Shown here: piece after piece, positions 9,132 through 16,970 of the stretch
How positions within the stretch are numbered: the stretch's first letter is position 1
Layout of the letters: each line of letters opens with the position of its first letter
From: Asanoa ishikariensis
GTDB lineage: Bacteria > Actinomycetota > Actinomycetes > Mycobacteriales > Micromonosporaceae
NCBI RefSeq assembly: GCF_900107455.1
Contig: NZ_FNQB01000003.1
Location: 1,860,001 to 1,924,000, forward strand
Direction: 5' to 3'
DNA length: 64,000 bases
Made by a program: the position numbers and the translations under genes
Notes under the pieces: model-generated
What the model saw: the letters and a program-made list of their open reading frames with translations, nothing else
What the model was told of the DNA's origin: nothing
The model's database searches: none

Positions 9132-9701
9132 ATGTACGGGATCTTCTGCGTCGAGGGACAGTGGCACCGGAGCCTGACCGACAAGAGCTCGGTGCTGCCG
9201 ACCCTGGACATGCTCAACCGGCTCAAGCGGTGCGCGTACATCCACAAGGACGTCGCGACAGCGGAAGAGCTGCGCTATTTCCTGACCCGGTGGACCGAGC
9301 AGCGCTACGCGAGCTTCCGCGTCGGCCACTTCGCGATGCACGGCGAGGCCAAGCAGCTCTTCGTCAACGACCGCATCCGCGTGGGTCTCGACGAGATCGC
9401 CGAAACCCTGGAGGGCAGATGCGAGGGCCGCCGGCTGTACTTCGGCAGTTGCTCGGTCCTGCGCGCGCCGGACGCGATCCTGGAGGACTTCCTGCACACC
9501 ACGGGCGCGGCGATGCTGTGCGGCTACACCCGCGAGGTCGACTGGGTCGAGTCGGCGGCGTTCGAGCTCGTGCTCCTCGACCACCTGGCCAACGGCGAGC
9601 GCGTCGACGCCGCCGAGCGCACGATGCGCTCCCGACGCTGGGCGCCGCTGGCCGAGCACCTGGGCTTCCGCATCATGTACGCGAACGGCCGCGCAGCATG
9701 A
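9132..9701 (+). CDS. Stand-alone caspase/CHAT-like protein (DUF6642-type)
   Basis: A 189-residue soluble protein. Two short motifs resemble the His-Cys dyad of the caspase/CHAT fold: VGHFAMHGE (His70; His66 also present) at the end of a strand, and LYFGSCSVL (Cys107) at the end of the next core strand, followed by a helix and the strand GAAMLCGYT. I recall similar actinobacterial proteins carried as DUF6642, but that label is from memory. If the dyad is active it would be a cysteine peptidase; no target is visible nearby. Start at 9132 follows GGAGGGAG at 9 nt; the frame upstream lies in the divergent promoter region. Confidence 0.6.
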   Translation: MYGIFCVEGQWHRSLTDKSSVLPTLDMLNRLKRCAYIHKDVATAEELRYFLTRWTEQRYASFRVGHFAMHGEAKQLFVNDRIRVGLDEIAETLEGRCEGRRLYFGSCSVLRAPDAILEDFLHTTGAAMLCGYTREVDWVESAAFELVLLDHLANGERVDAAERTMRSRRWAPLAEHLGFRIMYANGRAA

Positions 9702-9703
9702 AC

Positions 9704-9709
9704 TAGCGT
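9704..9709 (+). promoter_or_regulatory. -10 box TAGCGT before the SRPBCC gene
   Basis: TAGCGT lies 8 nt before the ATG at 9718 and no ribosome-binding site intervenes, consistent with a leaderless or near-leaderless mRNA. It begins 3 bp after the previous gene's stop, so the SRPBCC gene probably has its own promoter. Confidence 0.45.
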
Positions 9710-9717
9710 GAAGGGCC

Positions 9718-10179
9718 ATGTACTCGACGCGGGTTCTGCACCACATCGCCGCCCCACGGGCCACGGTCTACCAGGCACTGCTCGACCCGGCAGCGGTCGC
9801 GCGGTGGCGGGTGCCGGACGGGATGACCAGCGAGGTGCACCTCTTCGAGGCCCACGAGGGCGGCCGGTTCCGGGTGTCGCTCACCTACACGGATCCGTCC
9901 AGCACCGGCAAGAGCGCGTCGCACACGGACACGTACCACGGCCATTTCGCCCGGCTGGCGCCGGACGAGCAGGTGGTCGAGGTCTTCGAGTTCGAAACGG
10001 AGTCGCCGGACCTGCTGGGCACGATGACGATGACCACGACACTGACGGACGCGGAGGGCGGCACGGACGTGCTGGTCGTCCACGAGGGCCTACCGGACAG
10101 CATCCCAGCCGCGGACAACGAACTCGGGACCCGGATGGCCCTGACCAACCTGGCCCGCCTGGTCGAGCCGGGACGCTGA
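9718..10179 (+). CDS. SRPBCC (AHSA1-type) family protein
   Basis: A 153-residue START-like protein. It shows the Aha1-C/AHSA1 pattern: RVLHHIAAPRATVYQALLDPAAVARWRVPDGM at the N-terminus, a GGRF-x-V strand, a turn before HTDTYHGHF and the final helix preceding LARLVEPGR. The fold is a helix-grip cavity for hydrophobic ligands; such small bacterial members have varied or unknown roles (activator-like, polyketide cyclase-like). It is preceded by a -10 box in leaderless position and ends 18 bp before a convergent gene. Confidence 0.82.
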   Translation: MYSTRVLHHIAAPRATVYQALLDPAAVARWRVPDGMTSEVHLFEAHEGGRFRVSLTYTDPSSTGKSASHTDTYHGHFARLAPDEQVVEVFEFETESPDLLGTMTMTTTLTDAEGGTDVLVVHEGLPDSIPAADNELGTRMALTNLARLVEPGR

Positions 10180-10196
10180 CGGTCGGTTCGGACGCG

Positions 10197-10901
10197 TCAG
10201 ACGACGAGCATCGCCTTGATGGTGTCGTCGACCTTGTTGTCGTCCAGGCGGCGTGGGACCAGGTGGCCGCGGTCCGCTTCGTCCCGGCCGAAGGCGTAGA
10301 GGTCTCCCCCGCGCCGCGCCAGCACCAGGTCGTCGGTGTCGCCTGCGGTCTCCGCCGAACCCTCCGACGTGTAGTGCACGACCGTGACCAGCGCCGACCG
10401 TTCGCTGGCCGCCACCACCTCCGCCGCGTCGCCGCCCTTCTCGTAGTCGCCGCGTGGCAGCCACTCCACGAGCTGGTCCAAGGCGTCATCGGCGGGGAAC
10501 AGCCCGAGATCGTGTACGCCCAGCGCGTCGATGCGGACCAGCAGCGACACCGGTTCCGGCTGCGGAAGGAGCAACATCCGCCACGGCTCGCCCGGCTTAG
10601 TGCCCGAGACGCGGGCGTCCAGGACCGTGCGGGCGCGTTGCTGGAAGGCGACCGCGATGCCCAGGTCGCCGCGGACCTGTAGCTGTTCGTCGCCGTCGCT
10701 CGCGACCAGGAGCTCGCGTGCCGCCAGTGAACGGACCGCTTCGGCCAGCACCTCGTCCGTCGGCCGAGCCTCCAGGAAGTCGACGACCGCATCGACTGCG
10801 GTCAGTTCCGCGGACGTGTACGCGCCGAGCAGGACCGGGCCGGTGTCGACCAGGTCGACGACGGACGAGACCAGGTCACCAGGGACATGTGCGGTCGTCA
10901 C
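10197..10901 (-). CDS. Hypothetical protein, second gene of an unknown pair
   Basis: A 234-residue acidic soluble protein without recognised domain. The GTG at 10901 is chosen because it overlaps the stop of the upstream gene by 4 nt (GTGA); longer forms up to 11000 lie in the upstream gene. The N-terminal 90 residues are helical with leucine/valine periodicity, and residues 100-160 are beta-rich (WRMLLLPQPEPVSLLVRIDALG). No transmembrane segment or signal peptide. Tight overlap with the 10898-11776 gene indicates that the two products work together. The proteins are not recognised; a secretion-accessory or immunity role is possible but unsupported. Confidence 0.65.
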   Translation of the reverse strand: MTTAHVPGDLVSSVVDLVDTGPVLLGAYTSAELTAVDAVVDFLEARPTDEVLAEAVRSLAARELLVASDGDEQLQVRGDLGIAVAFQQRARTVLDARVSGTKPGEPWRMLLLPQPEPVSLLVRIDALGVHDLGLFPADDALDQLVEWLPRGDYEKGGDAAEVVAASERSALVTVVHYTSEGSAETAGDTDDLVLARRGGDLYAFGRDEADRGHLVPRRLDDNKVDDTIKAMLVV

Positions 10902-11776
10902 GACAACCCCATCTCCGCGAGCAGCGACTCGGGGCCGCGGCGATCGCTGTCTCGGCCACGGATCGCGGCCGCCGTTCCGGACGTGGTCTCCGAGACCCAC
11001 ACGTTGGAGTTTCCGAACAGCCCTCGGCCGGCGCCGTTGGACATCGAGCGACCCAGTTCGTCCACCGGATCAGAACGTTCGGGCGGCGGGAAGAGGCGGG
11101 CCAGGTCGACCGACGCCGACGTGACGTCGTCGCCCTCCTCGAGCTGCTTGAGCGCGCTGCTCAGCGACGTCGCTACCGCGGGCGGGACGCTCTGCGGCAT
11201 CGCGACGTCCGGTGACAGGTACATGGGACGACGCTCGGTCTTGCGGGACAAACCCCACGGACCCACGTTCGAGCGCGTGATCTTGTACGTGAAGTAGTCC
11301 ATCAGGTGGCGCAGGTCGTCCAGGCTCGGCATCTTCTTCTTGCCGAACGCGGCCGGCGTCTTCTCCAACTGGACCCAGGTGCCCTGCGCCGTGCGGCCGT
11401 GCAGCTTCTCGCGTACCACCGAACCGCGCATACCGATGTCCGGCCACTTCTTCTTGTCGATCTGCTTGTGGTGGCTGGAGATCCGCTCGCGGGCGCCCTT
11501 GGAGTGCCGCCAGTCCTCGTACAACTGCGGGTTGTCGACCAGCACGTGGCCGCCGCACAGGACGTCGTGGAGCTGCGGCACCTGCATTCCGTGTTTTTCG
11601 AGGTCGACCAGGACGGTGGCCTCTTCGGGGCTGAGCCGCCGGGCCGCTGCCGACAGTCCGCGCCGGTACTCGTTCGTCCGGGACGTCAGTTCGATCAACA
11701 GGCGTACGCGGGTGCGCACCTGCTCGGTCTCGGCACCGGTCAACACCGTGCCACCAGAACCTTCCACAGTGGACAT
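10898..11776 (-). CDS. Hypothetical protein with a conserved-looking central basic domain
   Basis: A 292-residue soluble protein. Residues about 1-75 are helical. Residues 95-175 form a compact, basic, aromatic-rich block (SSHHKQIDKKKWPDIGMRG, GTWVQLEKTP, LMDYFTYKITRSNVGPWGLS) that looks like a discrete globular domain. The last 100 residues are low-complexity and acidic. The His, Lys and Trp-rich core could be an enzyme or nucleic-acid-binding unit, but I do not recognise the family. It starts 86 bp downstream of the STAND gene's stop on the same strand and overlaps its partner gene by 4 nt. Confidence 0.6.
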   Translation of the reverse strand: MSTVEGSGGTVLTGAETEQVRTRVRLLIELTSRTNEYRRGLSAAARRLSPEEATVLVDLEKHGMQVPQLHDVLCGGHVLVDNPQLYEDWRHSKGARERISSHHKQIDKKKWPDIGMRGSVVREKLHGRTAQGTWVQLEKTPAAFGKKKMPSLDDLRHLMDYFTYKITRSNVGPWGLSRKTERRPMYLSPDVAMPQSVPPAVATSLSSALKQLEEGDDVTSASVDLARLFPPPERSDPVDELGRSMSNGAGRGLFGNSNVWVSETTSGTAAAIRGRDSDRRGPESLLAEMGLS

Positions 11777-11862
11777 GACGCGTCCTCCCCCCGGGGCGCC
11801 CGCCTCCCGTCACCGTAACCCGGGACCACGACCACCGACCCAGCCTTGGCCTTTCGTCCGGT

Positions 11863-14391
11863 TTATCCCGGATCAAGGCCCAGTGCGAAGCGCACCGCCG
11901 ACCCCAGGTCGTCCTGGCTGCCCCGGGCCCAGGCCGCCGCGAACGAGGCCTCGCCCAGCTCGGTGCGCAGCCCTGGCATGCCCCCGTTCACGGCCGGCCA
12001 CTCCGGCGCGAAGGACCGGAGCCAGACCGCGGTCGAGGCGCTGCGCAGCGTACGAGCCGCCGCCGTCAGCCGGACCGCCCGGTCCAGCCGCCCCTGGCGG
12101 ATGCGGATGTCGGCCATCGCCTCCAGCCAGAACGCCATGCTGCCCCGGTCGCCCGCCTCGGCGGAATGCGTCATGCCCTCGCGGAGGTACGCTTCCGCGC
12201 CGTCGACGTCGCCGGTGGTGATCGCCGTGACGGCGAGGCTGTAGAGGTCGACGACGGCGCCCAGCCGGTCGTGGGACCGCTCCGCGATCTCCAGGCCCTC
12301 TTCGAAGATCCGCGCGGCGACGTCGGTGTCACCCTCGCTGAGCGCGATGTTGCCCATCCGGCTGTAGTACAGCGAGTGCACCCACTCCTTGCCGAACCGC
12401 TCCCCCAGCAACCGCGTCTCCTCCAGCAGCTCGCGGGCCCTGGCGTTGAGGCCGCGGCGCATGGCGATCGTGCCGAGGACCCCGCTGACCGCGGGCACGT
12501 TGCCGTCGTCGCCCAGCGCCAGCAGCAACGCCCGCGACCTGGTCAGATCGGCCTGCGACCGGTCCAGGTCGCCGCTGACGAAGGCCATCGCGCCGGTGCC
12601 GACCAGCAGCAGCGCCGTCGCCTGTTCGGAGAGGTCGCTCGCCTCGTCGGCCACCTGGTCGAGGTATCGGACGCCCTCCTCGACATGTCCGTGCAGCCAC
12701 CAGAACACCCAGATCAGCCAGGAGAGATGGATCGCCTGCTCGTAGTCCCGGTCGTCGATGAACCAGTTCATCGACGCGTTGATGTTGTCGTGCTCGGTCT
12801 CCAGCCGCTCGATGGCCGAGGGTTCGAAGCCCAGCAACAGTTCCAGCCGCTCGGCCAGAGCCAGGAAGTACGCGGCGTTCGCGGCGTGCGCGTCGTGCCA
12901 CAGGCCGGTGTCCCGGAGCCGCTCCAGCGCGTACTCGCGGATGCTGTCCAGCATCCGGAACCGTGGCTCGCCCTCGCCCGCCTCCTGTTTGACCAAGCTG
13001 GACTCGACCAGGACGTCGAGCGGCTCGACGTCGTCGGGACCGAACAGCGCGTCGACCGAGTCCAGGTCGAACCCGCCCGCGAACACACCGAGGTGGCAGA
13101 AGAGCCGCCGCTGCGCCGGGGTCAGCAGGTCATGGCTCCAGGCGATGGTGTTGCGCAACGTGCGCTGCCGGACCGGGAGGTCGCGGGCGCCGCCGCTGAG
13201 CGTGCCGACGCCCTTGCGCAGCCGCTCCAGCAACGCCGGTGGCGGCAGCACCCGGACCTTCGCGGCGGCGAGCTCGATGGCCAGCGGCAGGCCGTCGAGG
13301 CGGCGACAGATCTCGATCACCGCCTGGGTGTTCTGCGGTGTCAGCGCGAAGTCGCGTTTCGCCGCTCGGGCGCGGTCGACGAACAGCCGGACGGCGCCCG
13401 TACGCGCGTCGCTGTAGTCGCTGTTCGGCTCCGGCAGTGGCAGCGGCGGCACCTCGACGGTGTACTCGCCGGTCAGCCGCAGCGCGGCCCGGCTGGTCGC
13501 CAGCGCGGTGACCTCGGGTGCGGCGGAGAGCAGCCTGCTGATCACCGGAGCGGCCTCGGCGACCTGCTCGAAGTTGTCGATCACCAGGAGCAGCGTCCGG
13601 TTCCGCAGGTACGCCTCGACGTCCTCGATCGGCGGCCGGCCGGCCGTGGTGTGCAGGCCCAGCGCCTGGGCCAGGGCCGCGCCGACCAGGTCCGGCGTGG
13701 TCACGGTGGACAGTTCGACGAACCGGACCCCGTCCGGGTACGCGCCGGCGAGCAACCCGGCCAACTCCGTGGCGAGCCGGGTCTTGCCCACGCCGCCCGG
13801 CCCGGTAAGCGTCACCAGCCGTACGTCCGGGTCGGTCAGCAGTTTGCGCAACTGGGCGATCTCCGCGTCCCGGCCGAGGATGGGGCTCGACGGGGCGGGC
13901 ACGTTGGCCAACTGCGGGTCCGGCTCGGGCTCCGGGGTCGCGAACCGCTCGCTGAGCAGCAGGGCGATGTCGTCGCGGATCATGTGTCGCAGTTCGCCGG
14001 CGGTGCCGAAGATCCGGTAGGAGACCCGCGCGTCCTGTTGGATCCGCGCCAGCATCGCCGCCAGTCGCGGGTCGCGGTCCGGTGCGGGCTGCTTGACGTA
14101 GACCAGTTTGGGCAGGTCGGCGGCGCACTCGAACTCCTCCTCGACGCCTGGCGGATCGCCGAATCCCTGCCAGTAGATGCCGACGAACAGGTGGCTCTCG
14201 CGGAGATAGGCGCGGTTGATGTCGCGGCGCGGATGGGGCCGGGCCGCGCTCTCCGCCATCACGGGAATCAGCCGCAACCCCAGCACCGCGTCCCGCACGG
14301 CCTGCCGTTCAGGGGCAAGCTCGTCGATGGTGGAGCTGACGAACACCCGAAGCCGGTCATCGGGTGTTCTGATGGGATTTGCCCCCGTCAC
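11863..14391 (-). CDS. DUF4062-STAND ATPase-TPR protein (AfsR/MalT-like without DNA-binding domain)
   Basis: An 842-residue soluble protein with three parts. Residues 15-105 are a DUF4062 domain (VFVSSTIDELAPERQAVR, then GIYWQGFGDPP). Residues 170-480 are a STAND NTPase with Walker A GPGGVGKT (197-204), a Walker B strand ending DNFEQV, and a GLPLAIELAA segment. From about 600 to the end are helical TPR-like repeats. STAND proteins are ATP-dependent switches that oligomerise on sensing a trigger; DUF4062 replaces the DNA-binding part of AfsR-type regulators and occurs in candidate defence STANDs. GTG at 14391 is the first start giving the intact DUF4062; the frame to 14658 crosses a hairpin and another gene. 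Confidence 0.85.
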   Translation of the reverse strand: MTGANPIRTPDDRLRVFVSSTIDELAPERQAVRDAVLGLRLIPVMAESAARPHPRRDINRAYLRESHLFVGIYWQGFGDPPGVEEEFECAADLPKLVYVKQPAPDRDPRLAAMLARIQQDARVSYRIFGTAGELRHMIRDDIALLLSERFATPEPEPDPQLANVPAPSSPILGRDAEIAQLRKLLTDPDVRLVTLTGPGGVGKTRLATELAGLLAGAYPDGVRFVELSTVTTPDLVGAALAQALGLHTTAGRPPIEDVEAYLRNRTLLLVIDNFEQVAEAAPVISRLLSAAPEVTALATSRAALRLTGEYTVEVPPLPLPEPNSDYSDARTGAVRLFVDRARAAKRDFALTPQNTQAVIEICRRLDGLPLAIELAAAKVRVLPPPALLERLRKGVGTLSGGARDLPVRQRTLRNTIAWSHDLLTPAQRRLFCHLGVFAGGFDLDSVDALFGPDDVEPLDVLVESSLVKQEAGEGEPRFRMLDSIREYALERLRDTGLWHDAHAANAAYFLALAERLELLLGFEPSAIERLETEHDNINASMNWFIDDRDYEQAIHLSWLIWVFWWLHGHVEEGVRYLDQVADEASDLSEQATALLLVGTGAMAFVSGDLDRSQADLTRSRALLLALGDDGNVPAVSGVLGTIAMRRGLNARARELLEETRLLGERFGKEWVHSLYYSRMGNIALSEGDTDVAARIFEEGLEIAERSHDRLGAVVDLYSLAVTAITTGDVDGAEAYLREGMTHSAEAGDRGSMAFWLEAMADIRIRQGRLDRAVRLTAAARTLRSASTAVWLRSFAPEWPAVNGGMPGLRTELGEASFAAAWARGSQDDLGSAVRFALGLDPG

Positions 14392-14408
14392 CCTGCCAAA
14401 TCTAGTCC

Positions 14409-14461
14409 GAAAGGAAGGGACCCTTGTTAACGCATAGCGATAACAAGGGTCCCTTCCTTTC
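14409..14461. terminator. Long perfect palindrome, terminator-like
   Basis: 21-bp perfect arms (14409-14429 and 14441-14461) around an 11-nt loop. The core AAGGGACCCTTGTTA belongs to the same family as the hairpins at 1819, 39986 and 47434. It lies directly after the stop of the 14463-15038 gene and 18 bp upstream of the STAND gene, so it should end transcription from the ASCH-like gene and insulate the STAND gene. Confidence 0.8.
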
Positions 14462-14462
14462 G

Positions 14463-15038
14463 CTAGTCCGTCCCGAGGTACGCGCGGCCCCGAGCGGACA
14501 AGCGGTAGCCGACCAGCAGGCTCTCGGTCAGCCCGAGCGCTTTGAGCTTGCGCACATCGATCTTGAACGACAGCGTGTCCCGCCCGACCGACGCGGCCAG
14601 GTCGGGCGCGCGTACGCCAGGGCGGTCCCGGATCAGGCCCAGGGTCGTGGCCGTCCACGGGCCGCGGGTGCTGGCGCGGTCGAGCCGGGCCAGCCGGGCG
14701 TCGATGGTGGCCCGGGCGGTGGCGTCCAGGTCGGCATCGGCGGCCAGCACGCTGCGCGGATCAGGCGTGTCGAGGCGACGGAAGCGCAGCAGGTAGAGCT
14801 TGCCTTCGCCGGCCGGCACGTCGGCCAGCAGCGCCGCGAGCGTCGGGAACCCGGCCGCGCGGGCGTCGGCGGCGCGCAGCCGAGAAGGGCTCACCGGCTC
14901 GACCGCGAGCATCTCCACCATGCCCTGGCCGGTGCGGTAATGGCCGCCGACCACCACCTGCGGCCGGCGCCAGCGACGCAGCGCCGCGGTGATCGTACCG
15001 TCCGAAATGCCGTCGCGGAGGCGTTGTTCGAAGCGCAT
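14463..15038 (-). CDS. ASCH-like / winged-helix hypothetical protein
   Basis: A 191-residue protein. The first 110 residues look like an ASCH/PUA-type domain: a basic helix RRWRRPQVVVGGHY, a strand GMVEMLAVEPVS, then ADARAAGFPTLAALLADV and a strand KLYLLRFRRL. These domains bind RNA or modified nucleotides in other proteins. Residues 125-190 look like a winged helix (LIRDRPGVRAPDLAASVG, FKIDVRKLKALGLTESL, YRLSARGRAYL). So a nucleic-acid-binding function is plausible. The start codon abuts the TA duplication of the MITE-like element; no clear ribosome-binding site precedes it, which may be a result of that insertion. Confidence 0.6.
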   Translation of the reverse strand: MRFEQRLRDGISDGTITAALRRWRRPQVVVGGHYRTGQGMVEMLAVEPVSPSRLRAADARAAGFPTLAALLADVPAGEGKLYLLRFRRLDTPDPRSVLAADADLDATARATIDARLARLDRASTRGPWTATTLGLIRDRPGVRAPDLAASVGRDTLSFKIDVRKLKALGLTESLLVGYRLSARGRAYLGTD

Positions 15039-15203
15039 AGGTCATGTCCTGTCGATCATCGTGAGCCGAGACGGAGTCCAGGTGTCGTCTGGTGGTGGCC
15101 CGGGATTGCCGGGATACCGGTGTTGTATCTCGGCGATCTCGGGACGCCGCCAGGCGGCGACTGGGCCCGTCGCAGGCCGCGATGATCGGCAGGACATGAC
15201 CTA
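15038..15203. mobile_element. MITE-like element, 162 bp, with TA target duplication
   Basis: Inverted terminal repeats of 22 bp (15040-15061, beginning GGTCATGTCCTG; 15180-15201) match at 21 of 22 positions. Both are flanked by the dinucleotide TA (15038-15039 and 15202-15203), the target duplication left by IS630/Tc1-mariner transposases. The 118-bp interior has no credible coding frame. It fits a non-autonomous miniature element inserted exactly between the kinase and ASCH-like genes: the kinase stop TAG uses the TA duplication plus the first G of the element, and the ASCH-like ATG begins within the other TA. It could equally form a long RNA hairpin. Confidence 0.6.
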
Positions 15204-16895
15204 ATCAGCGACCATCTCGGGCGGGCGGAAGCCGAGTTTGATGGTCGGCACCAGGTCTGGGTTCCAGTCGATCAGGGGGCAGGTCCAGCTGATCACGTAC
15301 GCCCGCGGACCGATGTTGTAGAGGATCCGGATCGCTCGCTGGGGCGTGCCACCGTCGGGGGTGAACGCGTACTCCCACTCGGCGCCGCCGTCGAACAGCT
15401 CGCTGCGGGTCACCGTCGCGTCGGCATAGCCGACCAGGCTGCCGTTCAACTGCTGGTCCGCGGCGGCCCTCGTCCAGTAGGCGACCGGGTCGGCCGCCGG
15501 CGCGACCACGTCGACGGTCATCATCCGTTCCATGCGGGCGTCGAAGAAGCAGGTGGTGTCGACGGACTCGGTGTAGACGCGCCAGCCGATCGGCGCCGGC
15601 AGCCGGTAGCCGGCCGGCGAGGTGTACCAGGTGAAGGTCTGCAGCAGACCGTAGCGTTCGCCCCGTGGCTGGGAGGTGGCGAGGCGCACGGTGTCCGTGA
15701 CCGCGTCCTGCGGGTCCTGGCACGAGAACTGGCCACCACCCACGCCGGCCGGCGCCCGGTTGGCGGTGGCCGACACGGTCGGGCCGGCCGCACCCGGCTC
15801 GCGGTCGGAATGGTTGAACGCCCAGGCCGTGCCCGCCAACAGCAGGACTGCCACGGCGCCGCCGACCACGACGGTTGCCCGCCGCCGGCCGAGGCGGCCG
15901 AGCCGCTCGGTCGGACCCCGGCCGAACCAGGTGGTCGCCCGCGGCCGCCCGTCGGGGTCGAGCGCGACGGTAGGCGCCGAGGACGGGTCGACCTGCTGGG
16001 TGGTGGCGCTCTCCGGTCGGCGCGGGCGGGGCAGCCGGCGCGGCCTCGGTTTGACGGTGGGGTCGATGACCCGGCGCAGCAGGCGGTCGACGTCGTCGGC
16101 GCGCAACCGCTGCCGGGGGTCCTTGCGGAGCAGGCCGGTCAGCACCGGGCGCAGCGGCCCGGCCAGCTTGGCCGGGTCCGGCGGGCTGGTGGCGAGGGCG
16201 GTCAGGGTGGCCAGCGTGGTGCGCCGGAAGAACGGTGACCGCCCCTCGACGGCCGCGTAGAGGGTGGCGCCGAGCGACCACATATCGGCCTCGGCGGTCG
16301 ACGTGCCGTCGCTGGCCCGCTCCGGCGCGACATATTGCGGTGAGCCCATCACCATGCCGGCCCGGGTGACCGAGCTGTCGCCGTCGAAGGTGGCCAGCCC
16401 GAAGTCGGTCAGCACCACCCGGCCGTCGTCGCTGATCAGCACGTTGTGCGGCTTGACGTCACGGTGCAGCACGCCGCGGGAGTGTGCGGCGCAGAGCGCG
16501 TCGAGGATCTTGAGGCCGATCTGGGCGGCCCGCTCCGGCGCCAGCGGGCCTTCGCTCTCGATCACCTCGTGCAGCGAGCGGGAGCGCACATATTCCATGA
16601 CGATCCAGGGGCTGCCCTGGGCGTACACCACGTCGTAGATCTGGACGACGTTCGGATGGCTGAGCCGGGCCGCGGTGCGCGCCTCACGCAGCGTGCGCTG
16701 GCCGAGGTCCGCCCGCTCGGCCGCGCTCATCCACTCGGGAGGCTGGACCTCCTTGACCGCGACGTCCCTGTGCAGCATCTCGTCGCGGGCCAGCCAGACA
16801 CGACCCATCCCGCCGCTGCCCACAGATTCGAGCAGTCGGTAACGCTCGGCGATCAGTGTCCGCTGCAACCGTCCGATCCCTGTTGGTCCGCGCAT
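15201..16895 (-). CDS. Membrane-bound serine/threonine protein kinase
   Basis: A 564-residue PknB-like kinase. Residues 18-275 are the catalytic domain: glycine loop GSGGMGRV, Lys48, catalytic loop HRDVKPHN (144-151), DFG (164-166) and APE-like PQYVAPE. A basic proline-rich juxtamembrane region leads to one transmembrane helix (about 345-365). The outer domain of about 190 residues has no PASTA repeats; it contains two Cys and alternating beta segments and is probably a sensor. The stop codon is created at the edge of the MITE-like insertion, so the native C-terminus may have been different. Upstream, 75 bp away on the same strand, is the GT4 gene. Confidence 0.93.
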   Translation of the reverse strand: MRGPTGIGRLQRTLIAERYRLLESVGSGGMGRVWLARDEMLHRDVAVKEVQPPEWMSAAERADLGQRTLREARTAARLSHPNVVQIYDVVYAQGSPWIVMEYVRSRSLHEVIESEGPLAPERAAQIGLKILDALCAAHSRGVLHRDVKPHNVLISDDGRVVLTDFGLATFDGDSSVTRAGMVMGSPQYVAPERASDGTSTAEADMWSLGATLYAAVEGRSPFFRRTTLATLTALATSPPDPAKLAGPLRPVLTGLLRKDPRQRLRADDVDRLLRRVIDPTVKPRPRRLPRPRRPESATTQQVDPSSAPTVALDPDGRPRATTWFGRGPTERLGRLGRRRATVVVGGAVAVLLLAGTAWAFNHSDREPGAAGPTVSATANRAPAGVGGGQFSCQDPQDAVTDTVRLATSQPRGERYGLLQTFTWYTSPAGYRLPAPIGWRVYTESVDTTCFFDARMERMMTVDVVAPAADPVAYWTRAAADQQLNGSLVGYADATVTRSELFDGGAEWEYAFTPDGGTPQRAIRILYNIGPRAYVISWTCPLIDWNPDLVPTIKLGFRPPEMVAD

Positions 16896-16970
16896 CCACC
16901 ATAGTGACCGGAGCCGAGTTGATGAAGCCCCGATCGATGGAGTGATTGTCCCGCGGATGGGACCACACCG

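Noticed and set aside
12166-14430. 754-residue open frame on the plus strand
   Set aside because: It is the antisense shadow of the STAND gene, very rich in Arg/Gly/Asp, without family features; typical of GC-rich codon bias.
14989-15204. 71-residue frame inside the MITE-like element as a transposase remnant
   Set aside because: No DDE or helix-turn-helix pattern; the element is too short to code for a transposase.
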